This document shows positions 24,780 through 32,255 of a stretch of 64,000 nt of DNA, in pieces (within the stretch, counting starts at the first letter, position 1; each line of letters opens with the position of its first letter). The position numbers and the translations under genes were made by a program. This DNA comes from Pseudomonadota bacterium (lineage in GTDB: Bacteria > Pseudomonadota > Gammaproteobacteria > Burkholderiales > Burkholderiaceae_C): contig JAFEEH010000200.1 in NCBI GenBank assembly GCA_018241185.1, positions 1 through 64,000 on the forward strand. Direction: 5' to 3'. The notes under the pieces are model-generated. The model was not told where the DNA came from, did not search any database, and was given only the letters and a program-made list of their open reading frames with translations.

Positions 24780-25432
24780 CGTCGCCGCGCGTGCTGCTCA
24801 CCGGCTTCGAGCCCTTCGGCGGCGAAGCGATCAACCCCTCGTGGGAAGCGGTGCGCGCGCTCGATGGCTGTCGCGTGGGCGATGCGACGGTGCACTCGCG
24901 CCGCATCGCCTGCGTGTTCGGCCAGGCCCTGCGTGAGCTCGATGCCGCCATCGACGAACTGCAGCCTACCCTCGTGATCGCCGTCGGCCAGGCGGGCGGG
25001 CGGGCCGAGATCACGCCCGAGCGCGTCGCCATCAACGTCGACGATGGCCGCATCTGCGACAACGCCGGCTGCCAGCCGATCGACGAGCCGGTGGTGGCCG
25101 GTGCGCCGGCGGCGTACTTCTCGACGCTGCCCATCAAGGCCATCGTGCGCGACCTGCGCGCGGCGGGCGTGCCGGCCTCGGTGTCCAACAGCGCTGGCAC
25201 CTTCGTGTGCAACCACCTCTTCTTCGGGCTCATGCACCGGCTCGCGACGCGCGGGCCGGCAGGGCTGCGGGGCGGCTTCATCCACATTCCTTTCCTGCCC
25301 GAGCAGGCGGCGCGCTGGCCGGGCCAGCCCAGCATGGCGCTCGCGGCCGTGGTCGACGCGCTGCGCATCGCGGTGAGCACCTCGCTGGTGGTGCACCAGG
25401 ACCTGCGCGGGACCGGCGGCGCGCTGCACTGA
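24776..25432 (+). CDS. pcp: Pyroglutamyl-peptidase I
   Basis: Removes N-terminal pyroglutamate from peptides, producing the substrate of PxpABC. The 218-residue C15 family cysteine peptidase has '[20 protein letters not shown]' at the N-terminus, the catalytic Cys in '[15 protein letters not shown]' and the His in '[12 protein letters not shown]'; a catalytic Glu is within 'ERVAINVDD'. ATGA overlap with pxpA shows coupling, so the operon frees and then opens pyroglutamate. Confidence 0.94.
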   Translation: MTSPRVLLTGFEPFGGEAINPSWEAVRALDGCRVGDATVHSRRIACVFGQALRELDAAIDELQPTLVIAVGQAGGRAEITPERVAINVDDGRICDNAGCQPIDEPVVAGAPAAYFSTLPIKAIVRDLRAAGVPASVSNSAGTFVCNHLFFGLMHRLATRGPAGLRGGFIHIPFLPEQAARWPGQPSMALAAVVDALRIAVSTSLVVHQDLRGTGGALH

Positions 25433-25535
25433 GCCGGCGGCGCACGCCGACACCGTCGACGTGACGGATGCCCTTGCCTCCCTGCCCGGTCGCTTTTACA
25501 AGCGGGCGATCAAAAGAAGTTCAGGGAGTTGCTTC

Positions 25536-25760
25536 ATGGAACTGCGCGACATCGCAGTCACCGTGCGCGAGCTGGCGCACGGCGGGTTCGGGTGGGTGCT
25601 GCTCGAAGGCACCGGCGAGGACGGCACCTTCGCCTCCTACGCGCGCCTGCAGGTTTCCGAGCGGGCGTACGACAGCTATTCGTCGGCGCTGGCCGCGGGC
25701 ATCGGCGCACTGCGCAGCCTGGGCACGGCGGAGCAGGGGCCGCGCCGGCGGGTCGGCTGA
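25536..25760 (+). CDS. Hypothetical 74-residue protein
   Basis: A short gene with a good AGGGAG box eight bases before the ATG at 25536, 103 bases after pcp. The protein begins 'MELRDIAVTVRELAHGGFGW' and has mixed alpha/beta character without membrane helices or cysteines. An earlier in-frame start at 25461 is possible but lacks a ribosome binding site. I do not recognise the family. A sense-strand repeat of the opposite orientation begins just after its stop. Confidence 0.55.
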   Translation: MELRDIAVTVRELAHGGFGWVLLEGTGEDGTFASYARLQVSERAYDSYSSALAAGIGALRSLGTAEQGPRRRVG

Positions 25761-25770
25761 TATTGGGGGC

Positions 25771-25824
25771 GAATTGGGCTGCAGCGCCCGTCCAGTGGGC
25801 GTGGGCAGCTATTGATTCGATAGC
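25771..25824 (-). repeat. Dispersed sense-strand repeat, copy 5 (supplies end of hydrolase gene)
   Basis: Minus orientation. Its CTATCGAATCAATAG segment forms the last codons and the TAG stop of the alpha/beta hydrolase gene, exactly as copy 2 does for the HEAT-like gene. The rest lies in the gap and has the GCGCCCGTCC...GGGCG hairpin. Confidence 0.85.
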
Positions 25825-26522
25825 AGAAGACGGCGCAGCCAGTCGCCCAGGAAGGCGTTCACGGTGCCGGGCTTCTCCATGGTCAGCATGTGGCCGCAGG
25901 CCGGGACCCAGTGCAGCTCGGCCTGCGGCAGCAGCGCGGCGATCTCGCGCGAGGCGGCCGGCGGCGTCAGGCGGTCGCTGTCGCCGCACATCACCAGCGC
26001 CGGACAGCGCAGCCGGCCCAGGTGCTGGCGTGCATCGGGGCGCTGCATCATCGCGCGGTTCTGGCGGATCAGCTGCGCCGCGCCGGCGTCCAGGATGATG
26101 TCCAGGTAACGCTGCGTCAGTGCCCGGTCGGCGGCCTGCGCCGGGTGGAAGGCGAAGACGATGTTGGGCTCGATCACGTCGCGCACGTCGCCCTGCTCGA
26201 AGAGTTCGATGGCCGAGGCGCGCAGCTCGTAGGTCTCGGGCGTTTCGGGCGCGGCATTCGTGCCCAGCAGCGCCAGCCCGGCGATGCGCTCCGGCGCCTG
26301 GCGGGCCGCCTCCATGGCCACCATGCCGCCCATCGAAGCGCCGCACAGCACCAGCGGGCCGGCCGTCTCGGCCAGCACGGCGGCGGCCATGGTCTCGATG
26401 CTGGCGTGGCGCATGTGGGCGTCGCTCACGAGCGGATCGAGGGCGGGCGGGACGATGGGCAGCTGGGCTTCCCACAGCCGGGCATCGCAGGCCAGGCCGG
26501 GGAGAAAGACGAGGCGGGGCAT
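25809..26522 (-). CDS. Alpha/beta fold hydrolase
   Basis: A 237-residue serine hydrolase. It shows the oxyanion region 'LVFLPGLACDARLWEAQLP', the nucleophile elbow 'GASMGG' (Ser near residue 81), the acid in 'VMCGDSDRLTPP' and the catalytic His in 'PACGHMLTMEKP'. Overall it resembles the esterase/3-oxoadipate enol-lactonase-like group. The substrate is unknown. The last residues 'LLSNQ' and stop are encoded by a dispersed repeat. ATG at 26522 is chosen; the upstream in-frame extension lacks family similarity. Confidence 0.85.
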   Translation of the reverse strand: MPRLVFLPGLACDARLWEAQLPIVPPALDPLVSDAHMRHASIETMAAAVLAETAGPLVLCGASMGGMVAMEAARQAPERIAGLALLGTNAAPETPETYELRASAIELFEQGDVRDVIEPNIVFAFHPAQAADRALTQRYLDIILDAGAAQLIRQNRAMMQRPDARQHLGRLRCPALVMCGDSDRLTPPAASREIAALLPQAELHWVPACGHMLTMEKPGTVNAFLGDWLRRLLLSNQ

Positions 26523-26635
26523 GGCGGCATTCTGGCATCCGCCGATGCTGCGGTGCGGCCCCCTCGACCATCGAATGGCCTTGGCTTGCGCGACATCATC
26601 CCGGCGACGCGTGCGTGTGGACAATGGCGAGGTCC

Positions 26636-27304
26636 ATGCCCACCGACCTGATCCTCATCCGCCACGGCGAGACCGACTGGAACCGCGAGCTGCGCTTCCA
26701 GGGCCACATCGACGTGCCCCTCAACGACACCGGCCACGAGCAGGCGCGCCGCCTGGGCCTGCGCCTGAAGGGCGAGCGCGTGGCGCACATCGTGTGCAGC
26801 GACCTGCTGCGCACACAACAGACCACCGCGCCGGCCGCACAGCAGCTCGGCCTGCCGGTGCAGACCACCGTGACGCTGCGCGAGCAGAACTTCGGCATCG
26901 GCGAAGGCCTGCGCGGCGACGAGATCCAGGCGAAGCACCCGCGCGCCTGGGAGGACTGGCTGCTGTTCCAGGCCGACCGCAGCCTGCCCGGCGGCGAGAC
27001 CACGCGGGAGTTCCATGCGCGCGCCATCGCGGCGCTGGGCAGCATCGCGGCGCAGCATCCGGGCGGCACGGTGCTGGTGGTGACGCACGGCGGCGTGCTC
27101 GACATGGTGTGGCGCACCGTGCGCGGCCTGGGGCTGGACGGCCCGCGGCAGAGCGACATCCCCAACGCGGGCATCAGCCGCGTGCGGCTGGCCGACCCCG
27201 CGCAGCCCGAAGCCATCGAGATTCTCGACTGGGCCGACACGGCGCACCTCGTGGGCCTGGGGCCGCAGCCGACCTACGACCAGAAGCGGCACCTGGCGCG
27301 TTGA
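26636..27304 (+). CDS. Histidine phosphatase family protein (phosphoglycerate mutase-like)
   Basis: A 222-residue protein with the catalytic phosphohistidine motif 'LILIRHGETDWN' at the N-terminus, 'CSDLLRTQQTTAPAAQ' and the second catalytic His in 'VVTHGGVLDMVWR'. It is related to the GpmB/CobC-like branch of cofactor-independent histidine phosphatases; the name phosphoglycerate mutase is often applied without proof. It converges with the downstream SGNH hydrolase gene with only 6 bases between them. Confidence 0.88.
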   Translation: MPTDLILIRHGETDWNRELRFQGHIDVPLNDTGHEQARRLGLRLKGERVAHIVCSDLLRTQQTTAPAAQQLGLPVQTTVTLREQNFGIGEGLRGDEIQAKHPRAWEDWLLFQADRSLPGGETTREFHARAIAALGSIAAQHPGGTVLVVTHGGVLDMVWRTVRGLGLDGPRQSDIPNAGISRVRLADPAQPEAIEILDWADTAHLVGLGPQPTYDQKRHLAR

Positions 27305-27310
27305 GCGCGA

Positions 27311-28177
27311 TCAGAGCAGCGGGATCAGCGCGTCCTCCCAGCGGCGTGCGAGCTTGGCGAAGCCGTCGCTGCTCGGATGAATTTCGTCCTCCCAGTCGGC
27401 GCTGGGAACTGTCGATCCTGCGGGCGCCAAGCTCAGGGTGCCACGCGTATCGACCACATGGACGTTGGGGCTGTCGATCCGCTTCAAGGCTTCGTTGAGG
27501 CTGTCGACTACCGCGCGGGCGGCTGCAGCCATCTGCCCGTCATTCAGGCCGGCCTGCTTCATGGCCGGGTACAGCCACGGCCCCGGCCCGAGGCGGGTCC
27601 CGGCGAAGACCCGTGCGCCGCAGGGACGCGGCTGAAAGTAGTCGTATCCGTGAAGCAGGACCGGGCAGCTTCTGTTCTTGCTGCTGGCCGCGTTGTCGCG
27701 CAGTGCGATCAACTGGCGGATCGATTGCATGATCGGCTGGAGCTGGGCGTCATAGCATGCCGGCGTCAGCGCATCGCCCACCGAAATCTGGCCGTCTGCA
27801 ACGCTGCGGAACACGCTGGCGAACACGTTCTTCAGGTCATTCCCGCCGGCCGACAGCAAGATGGCGTCGAATTCGAAGCTGGGAAAGCCCAGAAGCGCGC
27901 GGGTCTGCCGCGCCTGCCATCCGTGCGCCATCTCATCGGCTTCGTCGCCCACGTGGGAGAGATCGTGCAATGCGACGACGAACGGCGTCTTGATCGCACT
28001 CAGCAGGTTGCTGCCGACGGGCAAGGGCGTGAACTTGTCGAACCAGGAGTCGCCTTCCGCCAGGATGCGGCGTTCCGGGCCGATGGCTTGGTCTTCCTTG
28101 AAGGCCACCTGCACGGCGCCACCCGTGTTCTCGATGCGATACATGCCGAATCGACGCGGGTTCGGATCAGTCGCCAT
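27311..28177 (-). CDS. SGNH/GDSL-type hydrolase
   Basis: A 288-residue cytoplasmic-looking protein with SGNH blocks: block I 'AEGDSWFDKF' (Ser nucleophile), block III 'LLSAGGNDLKN' and block V 'DEIHPSSDGF' with the catalytic Asp-His pair. A Tyr/Phe-rich insert ('VLLHGYDYFQPRP') precedes the last block. No signal peptide is seen with the start at 28177, which has a GGAG box. The GDSW variant of block I is less usual. The substrate is unknown. Confidence 0.82.
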   Translation of the reverse strand: MATDPNPRRFGMYRIENTGGAVQVAFKEDQAIGPERRILAEGDSWFDKFTPLPVGSNLLSAIKTPFVVALHDLSHVGDEADEMAHGWQARQTRALLGFPSFEFDAILLSAGGNDLKNVFASVFRSVADGQISVGDALTPACYDAQLQPIMQSIRQLIALRDNAASSKNRSCPVLLHGYDYFQPRPCGARVFAGTRLGPGPWLYPAMKQAGLNDGQMAAAARAVVDSLNEALKRIDSPNVHVVDTRGTLSLAPAGSTVPSADWEDEIHPSSDGFAKLARRWEDALIPLL

Positions 28178-28253
28178 GCTGTGCTCCGGTAGTGATGCGC
28201 CGACTGTGAACCTGAGTTCGCCCCAACGAATCCCTTTCAATGGGGAGCCGGGG

Positions 28254-28511
28254 CTAGCGCGTGGTGGCCCGTGCGTTGTTGTCTTCGGCGCGCAGAAGCA
28301 CTGCTGCGTCCTCGCACCAGAACTGCGCCGCGGCGTAGAAGCCGTCCCACACGCAGCCGTTGCAGCCGCGGCCGCAGCAGGTGGTCGGCTCGGGCGGCGG
28401 CGCGCGCAGTGCCACGCCCTGCATCTCGGCACGCGCCTGCCAGGCAGCGAAGCAGGCACGCGCGTGGGCCAGGTCGCCGGCGCGCGGTGATCCGGGCGGG
28501 GTGTCGCTCAT
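28254..28511 (-). CDS. Oxidoreductase-like cysteine-rich small protein (PF09791 type)
   Basis: An 85-residue protein with the cysteine cluster 'CCGRGCNGCVWDGF', matching the oxidoreductase-like N-terminal domain family (CCxxGCxxCVW). In eukaryotes the domain occurs in mitochondrial proteins; in bacteria it is found as stand-alone small proteins. A metal or iron-sulphur site is plausible from the four cysteines. ATG at 28511 overlaps the stop of the upstream arylesterase gene. Confidence 0.75.
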   Translation of the reverse strand: MSDTPPGSPRAGDLAHARACFAAWQARAEMQGVALRAPPPEPTTCCGRGCNGCVWDGFYAAAQFWCEDAAVLLRAEDNNARATTR

Positions 28512-29140
28512 CGCCAGCCCGCGGCGCGCAGCTGGTCTGCGATCTGCTTCGCAATGCGCGCGTAGCCCTGCGCATTGGCATGGATGCGGTCGGAGCGAAG
28601 CGCCGCATCCGACAGCACGTCCGCATACACGCCCGGGATCAGCAGCGCCCCGCCGGCGCGCGCCAACTCGGCGTAGAAGGGCGCGTCGCTCAGCGCGCCC
28701 ACGGCGGCGCGCATGGCGTCGGGCGCTGGCGTGGCGATCAGCGCCACATGCGCGGTATGGGCGCGCGCCTGTGTGAGCAACTCGGCGATGTGGCGTCGCG
28801 TGGCGTCGGCCGGCACGCCGCGCAGCATGTCGTTGCCGCCGATGCCGACCAGGATCGCGTCGAAGCGCTGCGCCGCCAGCAGCGGCGCGAGGCGTGCCAG
28901 CGCGCCTTCGGCGGTGTCGCCGTTCACGCCCTCGTTCACCACCTGCCAACCGGTGAGCGACGCCAGCTGCGCAGGCCACGCGGCCTCGGGCGGCGCGCCG
29001 TAGCCGAAGGTCAGGCTGTCGCCCAGTGCTAGCACGGTGGCGCTGGCCGGCAGCATCGCGGCCTTGGGCGCCTGGCGCTGGCAGGCCGACAGGGCCCAGG
29101 GTGCGGCGGCGAGCAGGGGGAGAACATGGCGGCGTTGCAT
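28508..29140 (-). CDS. Arylesterase / TesA-like SGNH lipoprotein
   Basis: A 210-residue SGNH hydrolase of the TesA/arylesterase type. A signal sequence ends in 'PWALSAC', where the cysteine is a likely lipidation site. Catalytic blocks follow: 'VLALGDSLTFGYG' (Ser), 'NEGVNGDTAEG' (Gly), 'GIGGNDMLRG' (Asn) and 'DRIHANAQGYARIA' (Asp-His). The product is probably a periplasmic lipase or thioesterase. The ATG at 29140 is chosen over an upstream start that would add 15 residues before the signal peptide. Confidence 0.88.
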   Translation of the reverse strand: MQRRHVLPLLAAAPWALSACQRQAPKAAMLPASATVLALGDSLTFGYGAPPEAAWPAQLASLTGWQVVNEGVNGDTAEGALARLAPLLAAQRFDAILVGIGGNDMLRGVPADATRRHIAELLTQARAHTAHVALIATPAPDAMRAAVGALSDAPFYAELARAGGALLIPGVYADVLSDAALRSDRIHANAQGYARIAKQIADQLRAAGWR

Positions 29141-29183
29141 GGCGCGAAGGAGTGTAGAGACCGGCCGACAACCCCACGGGTTC

Positions 29184-29242
29184 AAGCCAAATCGGCCTGC
29201 AGCGCCCGTCCCGCCTGCGCAAAGCGCTATCGATTTCGTAGC
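29184..29242 (-). repeat. Dispersed sense-strand repeat, copy 6 (after the GntR gene)
   Basis: Minus orientation, beginning nine bases after the stop codon of the GntR regulator gene. Non-coding. Both hairpins are visible: GCTACGAAATCGATAGC and GGCGGGACGGGCGCTG with its partner GCGCCCGTCCCGCC, followed by the ATTTGGCTTGAA end. Confidence 0.85.
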
Positions 29243-29250
29243 GCCGCGAT

Positions 29251-29997
29251 TCAGTGCCGTGCGTGGTGGCGTTCGTACAGCTCCAGCACGATGTCCTTCA
29301 CACCGTTCACATGCGCGGCCACCGCCCGCGCCGCGGCCTCGGGATCGCCCTGGCGCAGGGCGGCCACGATGGCGCGGTGGTCCTCGTTGGAGCTGCGGTT
29401 GAAGCCCGCCAGCGAGAGCTGCATGAAGGACATGCGCTGGATGTGGCCCTGCAGCATCGCGAGGATCTGCTTGGACAGCGGCCGCTCGGCGGCGCGGTAG
29501 AGCAGGTCGTGGAAGCGCCCGTTGAGTTCGCTGAAGGCCCAGGCCGTGGGCGCGTCGTCCATCGCGGCCACCAGGCGCTCGGCCTCGTCCAGGTCGGCGG
29601 CCGTGAGCAGCGGCGCGGCGGTGCGCATGAGGTGCGGCTCGACCATCGAGCGCAGCTCGAAGGCGTCGCGCAGCTGCGCCAGCGTCAGTTCCTTGACCAG
29701 CGCGCCGCGGTTGAGCAGCAGCTCGACGAAGCCGTGCGCCTCCAGCGTGCGCAGCGCCTCGCGCACCGGGATCTTGCTGACGTGGAACAGCGCGGCCAGC
29801 TCGTCCTGGCGCAGCGCGCGGCCGGGCGCGAGCAGCCCGCGCACGATCGCCTCGTGCAGCACGCGCACGATGTCGTCGGTCGACAGGCGGCCGCCCGCGG
29901 CCGTGCGGCGCTCGCGCACCAGCCGCTGCAGCGGCGTCTCGCCGGGCGCGGCGGCGGCCTCAGCGGGCGTCGGCGCGTCGGCTGTCGTGGCCTTCAT
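29251..29997 (-). CDS. GntR family (FadR/FCD-type) transcriptional regulator
   Basis: A 248-residue regulator with an N-terminal winged helix-turn-helix ('LAALFHVSKIPVREALRTLE') and a helical FCD ligand domain ('LRSMVEPHLMRTAAPLL' and the metal-binding His-rich part 'GRFHDLLYRAAER', 'NEDHRAIVAAL'). These usually repress nearby catabolic genes until an organic acid ligand binds. It is the last gene of the ABC transporter/amidohydrolase cluster and overlaps the ATPase gene by 38 bases, so it likely controls that cluster. Confidence 0.9.
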   Translation of the reverse strand: MKATTADAPTPAEAAAAPGETPLQRLVRERRTAAGGRLSTDDIVRVLHEAIVRGLLAPGRALRQDELAALFHVSKIPVREALRTLEAHGFVELLLNRGALVKELTLAQLRDAFELRSMVEPHLMRTAAPLLTAADLDEAERLVAAMDDAPTAWAFSELNGRFHDLLYRAAERPLSKQILAMLQGHIQRMSFMQLSLAGFNRSSNEDHRAIVAALRQGDPEAAARAVAAHVNGVKDIVLELYERHHARH

Positions 29998-30811
29998 GGA
30001 TCGTCTCGCGCACGAAGGCGCAGATCTCGTTGAACAGCGGGTGCTCCTGCATCTGCGCGCGCCGCGGCCGCTCGAAGGGCACGCGGATGTCGGCCACGAT
30101 GCGCGAGGGCCGTGCGTTCATCACCAGCACGCGGTCGGACAGGAACACCGCCTCGCGGATGCTGTGGGTGATGAACACGGCCGTCTTGTGCACCTGGTCC
30201 CAGAGCTGGGCGAGCATCAGGTTCATGTCGTCGCGGGTGATCGCGTCCAGCGCCGAGAAGGGCTCGTCCATCAGCAAGAGGCGCGGGTCGTTCACCAGCC
30301 CGCGGCAGATGGCCACGCGCTGGCGCATGCCGCCGGAGAGTTCGGCCGGCCGCTTGTCGCGAAAGTCCCAGAGCCCCGTGAGCTTCAGCAGCCGCTCGGC
30401 CTCGGGCCGGTGGTCGGCGAGCACGCGTTTCTGCGTGCGGATCGGGAAGAGCACGTTGTCCAGCACGCTCTTCCAGGGCAGCAGCGTCGGGTCCTGGAAC
30501 ACGTAGCCGAAGTCGCGCCGCGGCCCGTCCACCGCGCGGCCGTCGACGGCGATGCGGCCGGCGGTCGGCAGCTCGAGGCCGCCGATCATCGACATCAGCG
30601 TGCTCTTGCCGCAGCCGCTCGGGCCGACCAGGCTCACGAAGTCGCCCTCGTCGATGTCGAAGTCGGCGCGTTCCACGGCGTGCACGTCGCCGTTGCGGGT
30701 CGTATAGGTCTTGCCGACCTGCTGCACCGTGAGGTAGCTGCGGTCGCGCTCGGGCGCGGTGCTCCGCGGCAGCAGCCAGGGGTGCGTGGGGGTGTCCGGG
30801 GTCGATTCCAT
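29960..30811 (-). CDS. ABC transporter ATP-binding protein (SsuB/TauB/ThiZ-like)
   Basis: A 283-residue ATPase of the nitrate/sulfonate/taurine-type uptake systems. Walker A is 'GPSGCGKSTLMSMIGG', the signature is 'LSGGMRQRVAICRGL', and Walker B is 'LLLMDEPFSALD' followed by 'HSIREAVFLSDRV'. It is part of a gene set with permease, substrate-binding protein and a RutB-like hydrolase, all on the minus strand with tiny gaps. The likely substrates are nitrogen compounds such as pyrimidine derivatives, which is inference from neighbours. Confidence 0.93.
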   Translation of the reverse strand: MESTPDTPTHPWLLPRSTAPERDRSYLTVQQVGKTYTTRNGDVHAVERADFDIDEGDFVSLVGPSGCGKSTLMSMIGGLELPTAGRIAVDGRAVDGPRRDFGYVFQDPTLLPWKSVLDNVLFPIRTQKRVLADHRPEAERLLKLTGLWDFRDKRPAELSGGMRQRVAICRGLVNDPRLLLMDEPFSALDAITRDDMNLMLAQLWDQVHKTAVFITHSIREAVFLSDRVLVMNARPSRIVADIRVPFERPRRAQMQEHPLFNEICAFVRETIHEGHDSRRADAR

Positions 30812-30816
30812 CGTGC

Positions 30817-31575
30817 TCAGGCCCCGAAGGCGTGCCGGGTCCAGCGCTCCAGCAGGGCCACGACGCCGTAGAAGCCCAGGCCGAAGACGCACAGCACGGT
30901 GATGGCGGCGAGGATCAGCGAGGTGTCGGCCTGCGAGGACGCGAAGAGGATGAGGTAGCCCAACCCCGCCTGCGACGTAATGAATTCGCCGACGATCACG
31001 CCGATGATGGCGAAGGTGGTCGCGATCTTCATGCCGCTGAACACGTAGGGCAGCGCGTGCGGCAGGCGCACCGACACGAACACCTGCCAGCTCGATGCCG
31101 TGAGCGCCCGGCACAGGCGCAGCAGCGACTGGTCGACGTGGTCCAGCCCGGCCAGCGCCGCGATCACCACCGGGAAGAAGCTGATGAAGACCGAGAAGGT
31201 CAGCCGCGACTGGAAGCCGATGCCCAGCCAGACGATGAACAGCGGCGCCAGCGCGATCTTGGGGATGAGCTGGAACAGCACGACGTTGGGGTAGAGCATG
31301 CTGCGCATCAGCCTCGAGGCGCTGAGCAGCGCCGCCAGCGCCACGCCCAGCAGCGAGGCGATGGCGAAACCGGCCACGCTCTCCCACACCGTGGGCCAGG
31401 CATGTTCCATGAGGAGCGGGAAGGTCTCCACCAGGCGCCGGGCGATCGCGCTGGGCGTGGGCAGCAGCACCTCGCGGATGTCGAAGGCGCGCACCACGAT
31501 CTCCCACAGCACCAGCGTGCCGACCGCGAAGGCGAGCGGCAGGCCGATGCGCTGCAGCGGGCCAGCCTCCGTCAT
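30817..31575 (-). CDS. ABC transporter permease (SsuC/TauC/ThiX-like)
   Basis: A 252-residue inner membrane protein with six predicted helices and the EAA loop typical of the BPD_transp_1 fold ('SWQVFVSVRLPHALPYVFSG'). 'QLIPKIALAPLFIVWLGIG' and 'IIGVIVGEFITSQAGLGYLI' are characteristic of the sulfonate/nitrate/taurine/pyrimidine group. ATG at 31575 overlaps the stop of the upstream hydrolase gene (ATGA), and the ATPase gene follows after 5 bases. Confidence 0.93.
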   Translation of the reverse strand: MTEAGPLQRIGLPLAFAVGTLVLWEIVVRAFDIREVLLPTPSAIARRLVETFPLLMEHAWPTVWESVAGFAIASLLGVALAALLSASRLMRSMLYPNVVLFQLIPKIALAPLFIVWLGIGFQSRLTFSVFISFFPVVIAALAGLDHVDQSLLRLCRALTASSWQVFVSVRLPHALPYVFSGMKIATTFAIIGVIVGEFITSQAGLGYLILFASSQADTSLILAAITVLCVFGLGFYGVVALLERWTRHAFGA

Positions 31576-32255
31576 GGCGCAGGCAGGCCGTCCAGCAGCG
31601 CCACGATGTCGTCGGTGCCGGCGGTCCAGCCGAAGAATTTCTCGACGTTGAACACGCTCGCTTCGAAGACCGCCGACGGGCCGGCGTGCAGGGTCGCGTC
31701 GGCCACCATGACGGCGAAGAACTCGCGATGGAAGGCGTCGCGCACCGCCGTCTCGACGCACACGTTGGTGTTGACGCCGACGAACACCAGCGTGGTGATG
31801 CCGTGCGCGCGGAGCAGCATCTCGAGGTTGGTGCCGGCGAAGGCGCTGTAGCGCGGCTTGTGCACCACGGGCTCGTGGGGCAGGGGCCGCATCGCATCGA
31901 CGATGGCGTGGTCCCACGAGCCGCGGATCAGCAACTGGCTGCCGGGGTGTGCGCGCATGTACTTGAGCGGGTTGGACTTGTGCCACATCGGCGAGGTCGG
32001 CGGACCGGCCTCGGCCAGGCTCTCGCTCCAGCCGTTCTGCGCATGCACGACCATCAGGCCGGCCCGGCGCGCGGCCTGCAGCACGCGGGCAGCGCGGGCG
32101 ACCACGGGCGGCGTGCCCGAGATGTCGAAGCCGGCGAGGTCGAGGTAGCCGCCCGGCGAGAGGTAGCCGTTCTGCATGTCGATCACCACCAGCGCGGTCT
32201 GCGCCCGCGTGGCCTGCAGCGGCTCCGGGCGGGCCGGGATCGCGAAAGACGCCAT
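31572..32255 (-). CDS. Isochorismatase-family cysteine hydrolase, RutB-like
   Basis: A 227-residue hydrolase. The catalytic triad of the family is visible: Asp in 'LVVIDMQNGYLSPGGYLDLA', Lys in 'VVHKPRYSAFAGTNLE' and Cys in 'FVGVNTNVCVETAVRDAF'. The 'SPGGYLDLAGFDIS' and 'WHKSNPLKYMR' segments are especially close to RutB, the ureidoacrylate amidohydrolase of uracil breakdown. No rutA or other rut genes are present, so the true substrate may be another ureido or amide compound imported by the linked ABC transporter. It is coupled to its neighbours by TGATG and ATGA overlaps. Confidence 0.87.
   Translation of the reverse strand: MASFAIPARPEPLQATRAQTALVVIDMQNGYLSPGGYLDLAGFDISGTPPVVARAARVLQAARRAGLMVVHAQNGWSESLAEAGPPTSPMWHKSNPLKYMRAHPGSQLLIRGSWDHAIVDAMRPLPHEPVVHKPRYSAFAGTNLEMLLRAHGITTLVFVGVNTNVCVETAVRDAFHREFFAVMVADATLHAGPSAVFEASVFNVEKFFGWTAGTDDIVALLDGLPAP

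Noticed and set aside
31572-32255. Naming the isochorismatase-family gene rutB.
   Set aside because: Sequence is RutB-like, but rutA, rutC-G are absent, so the specific function is not supported.
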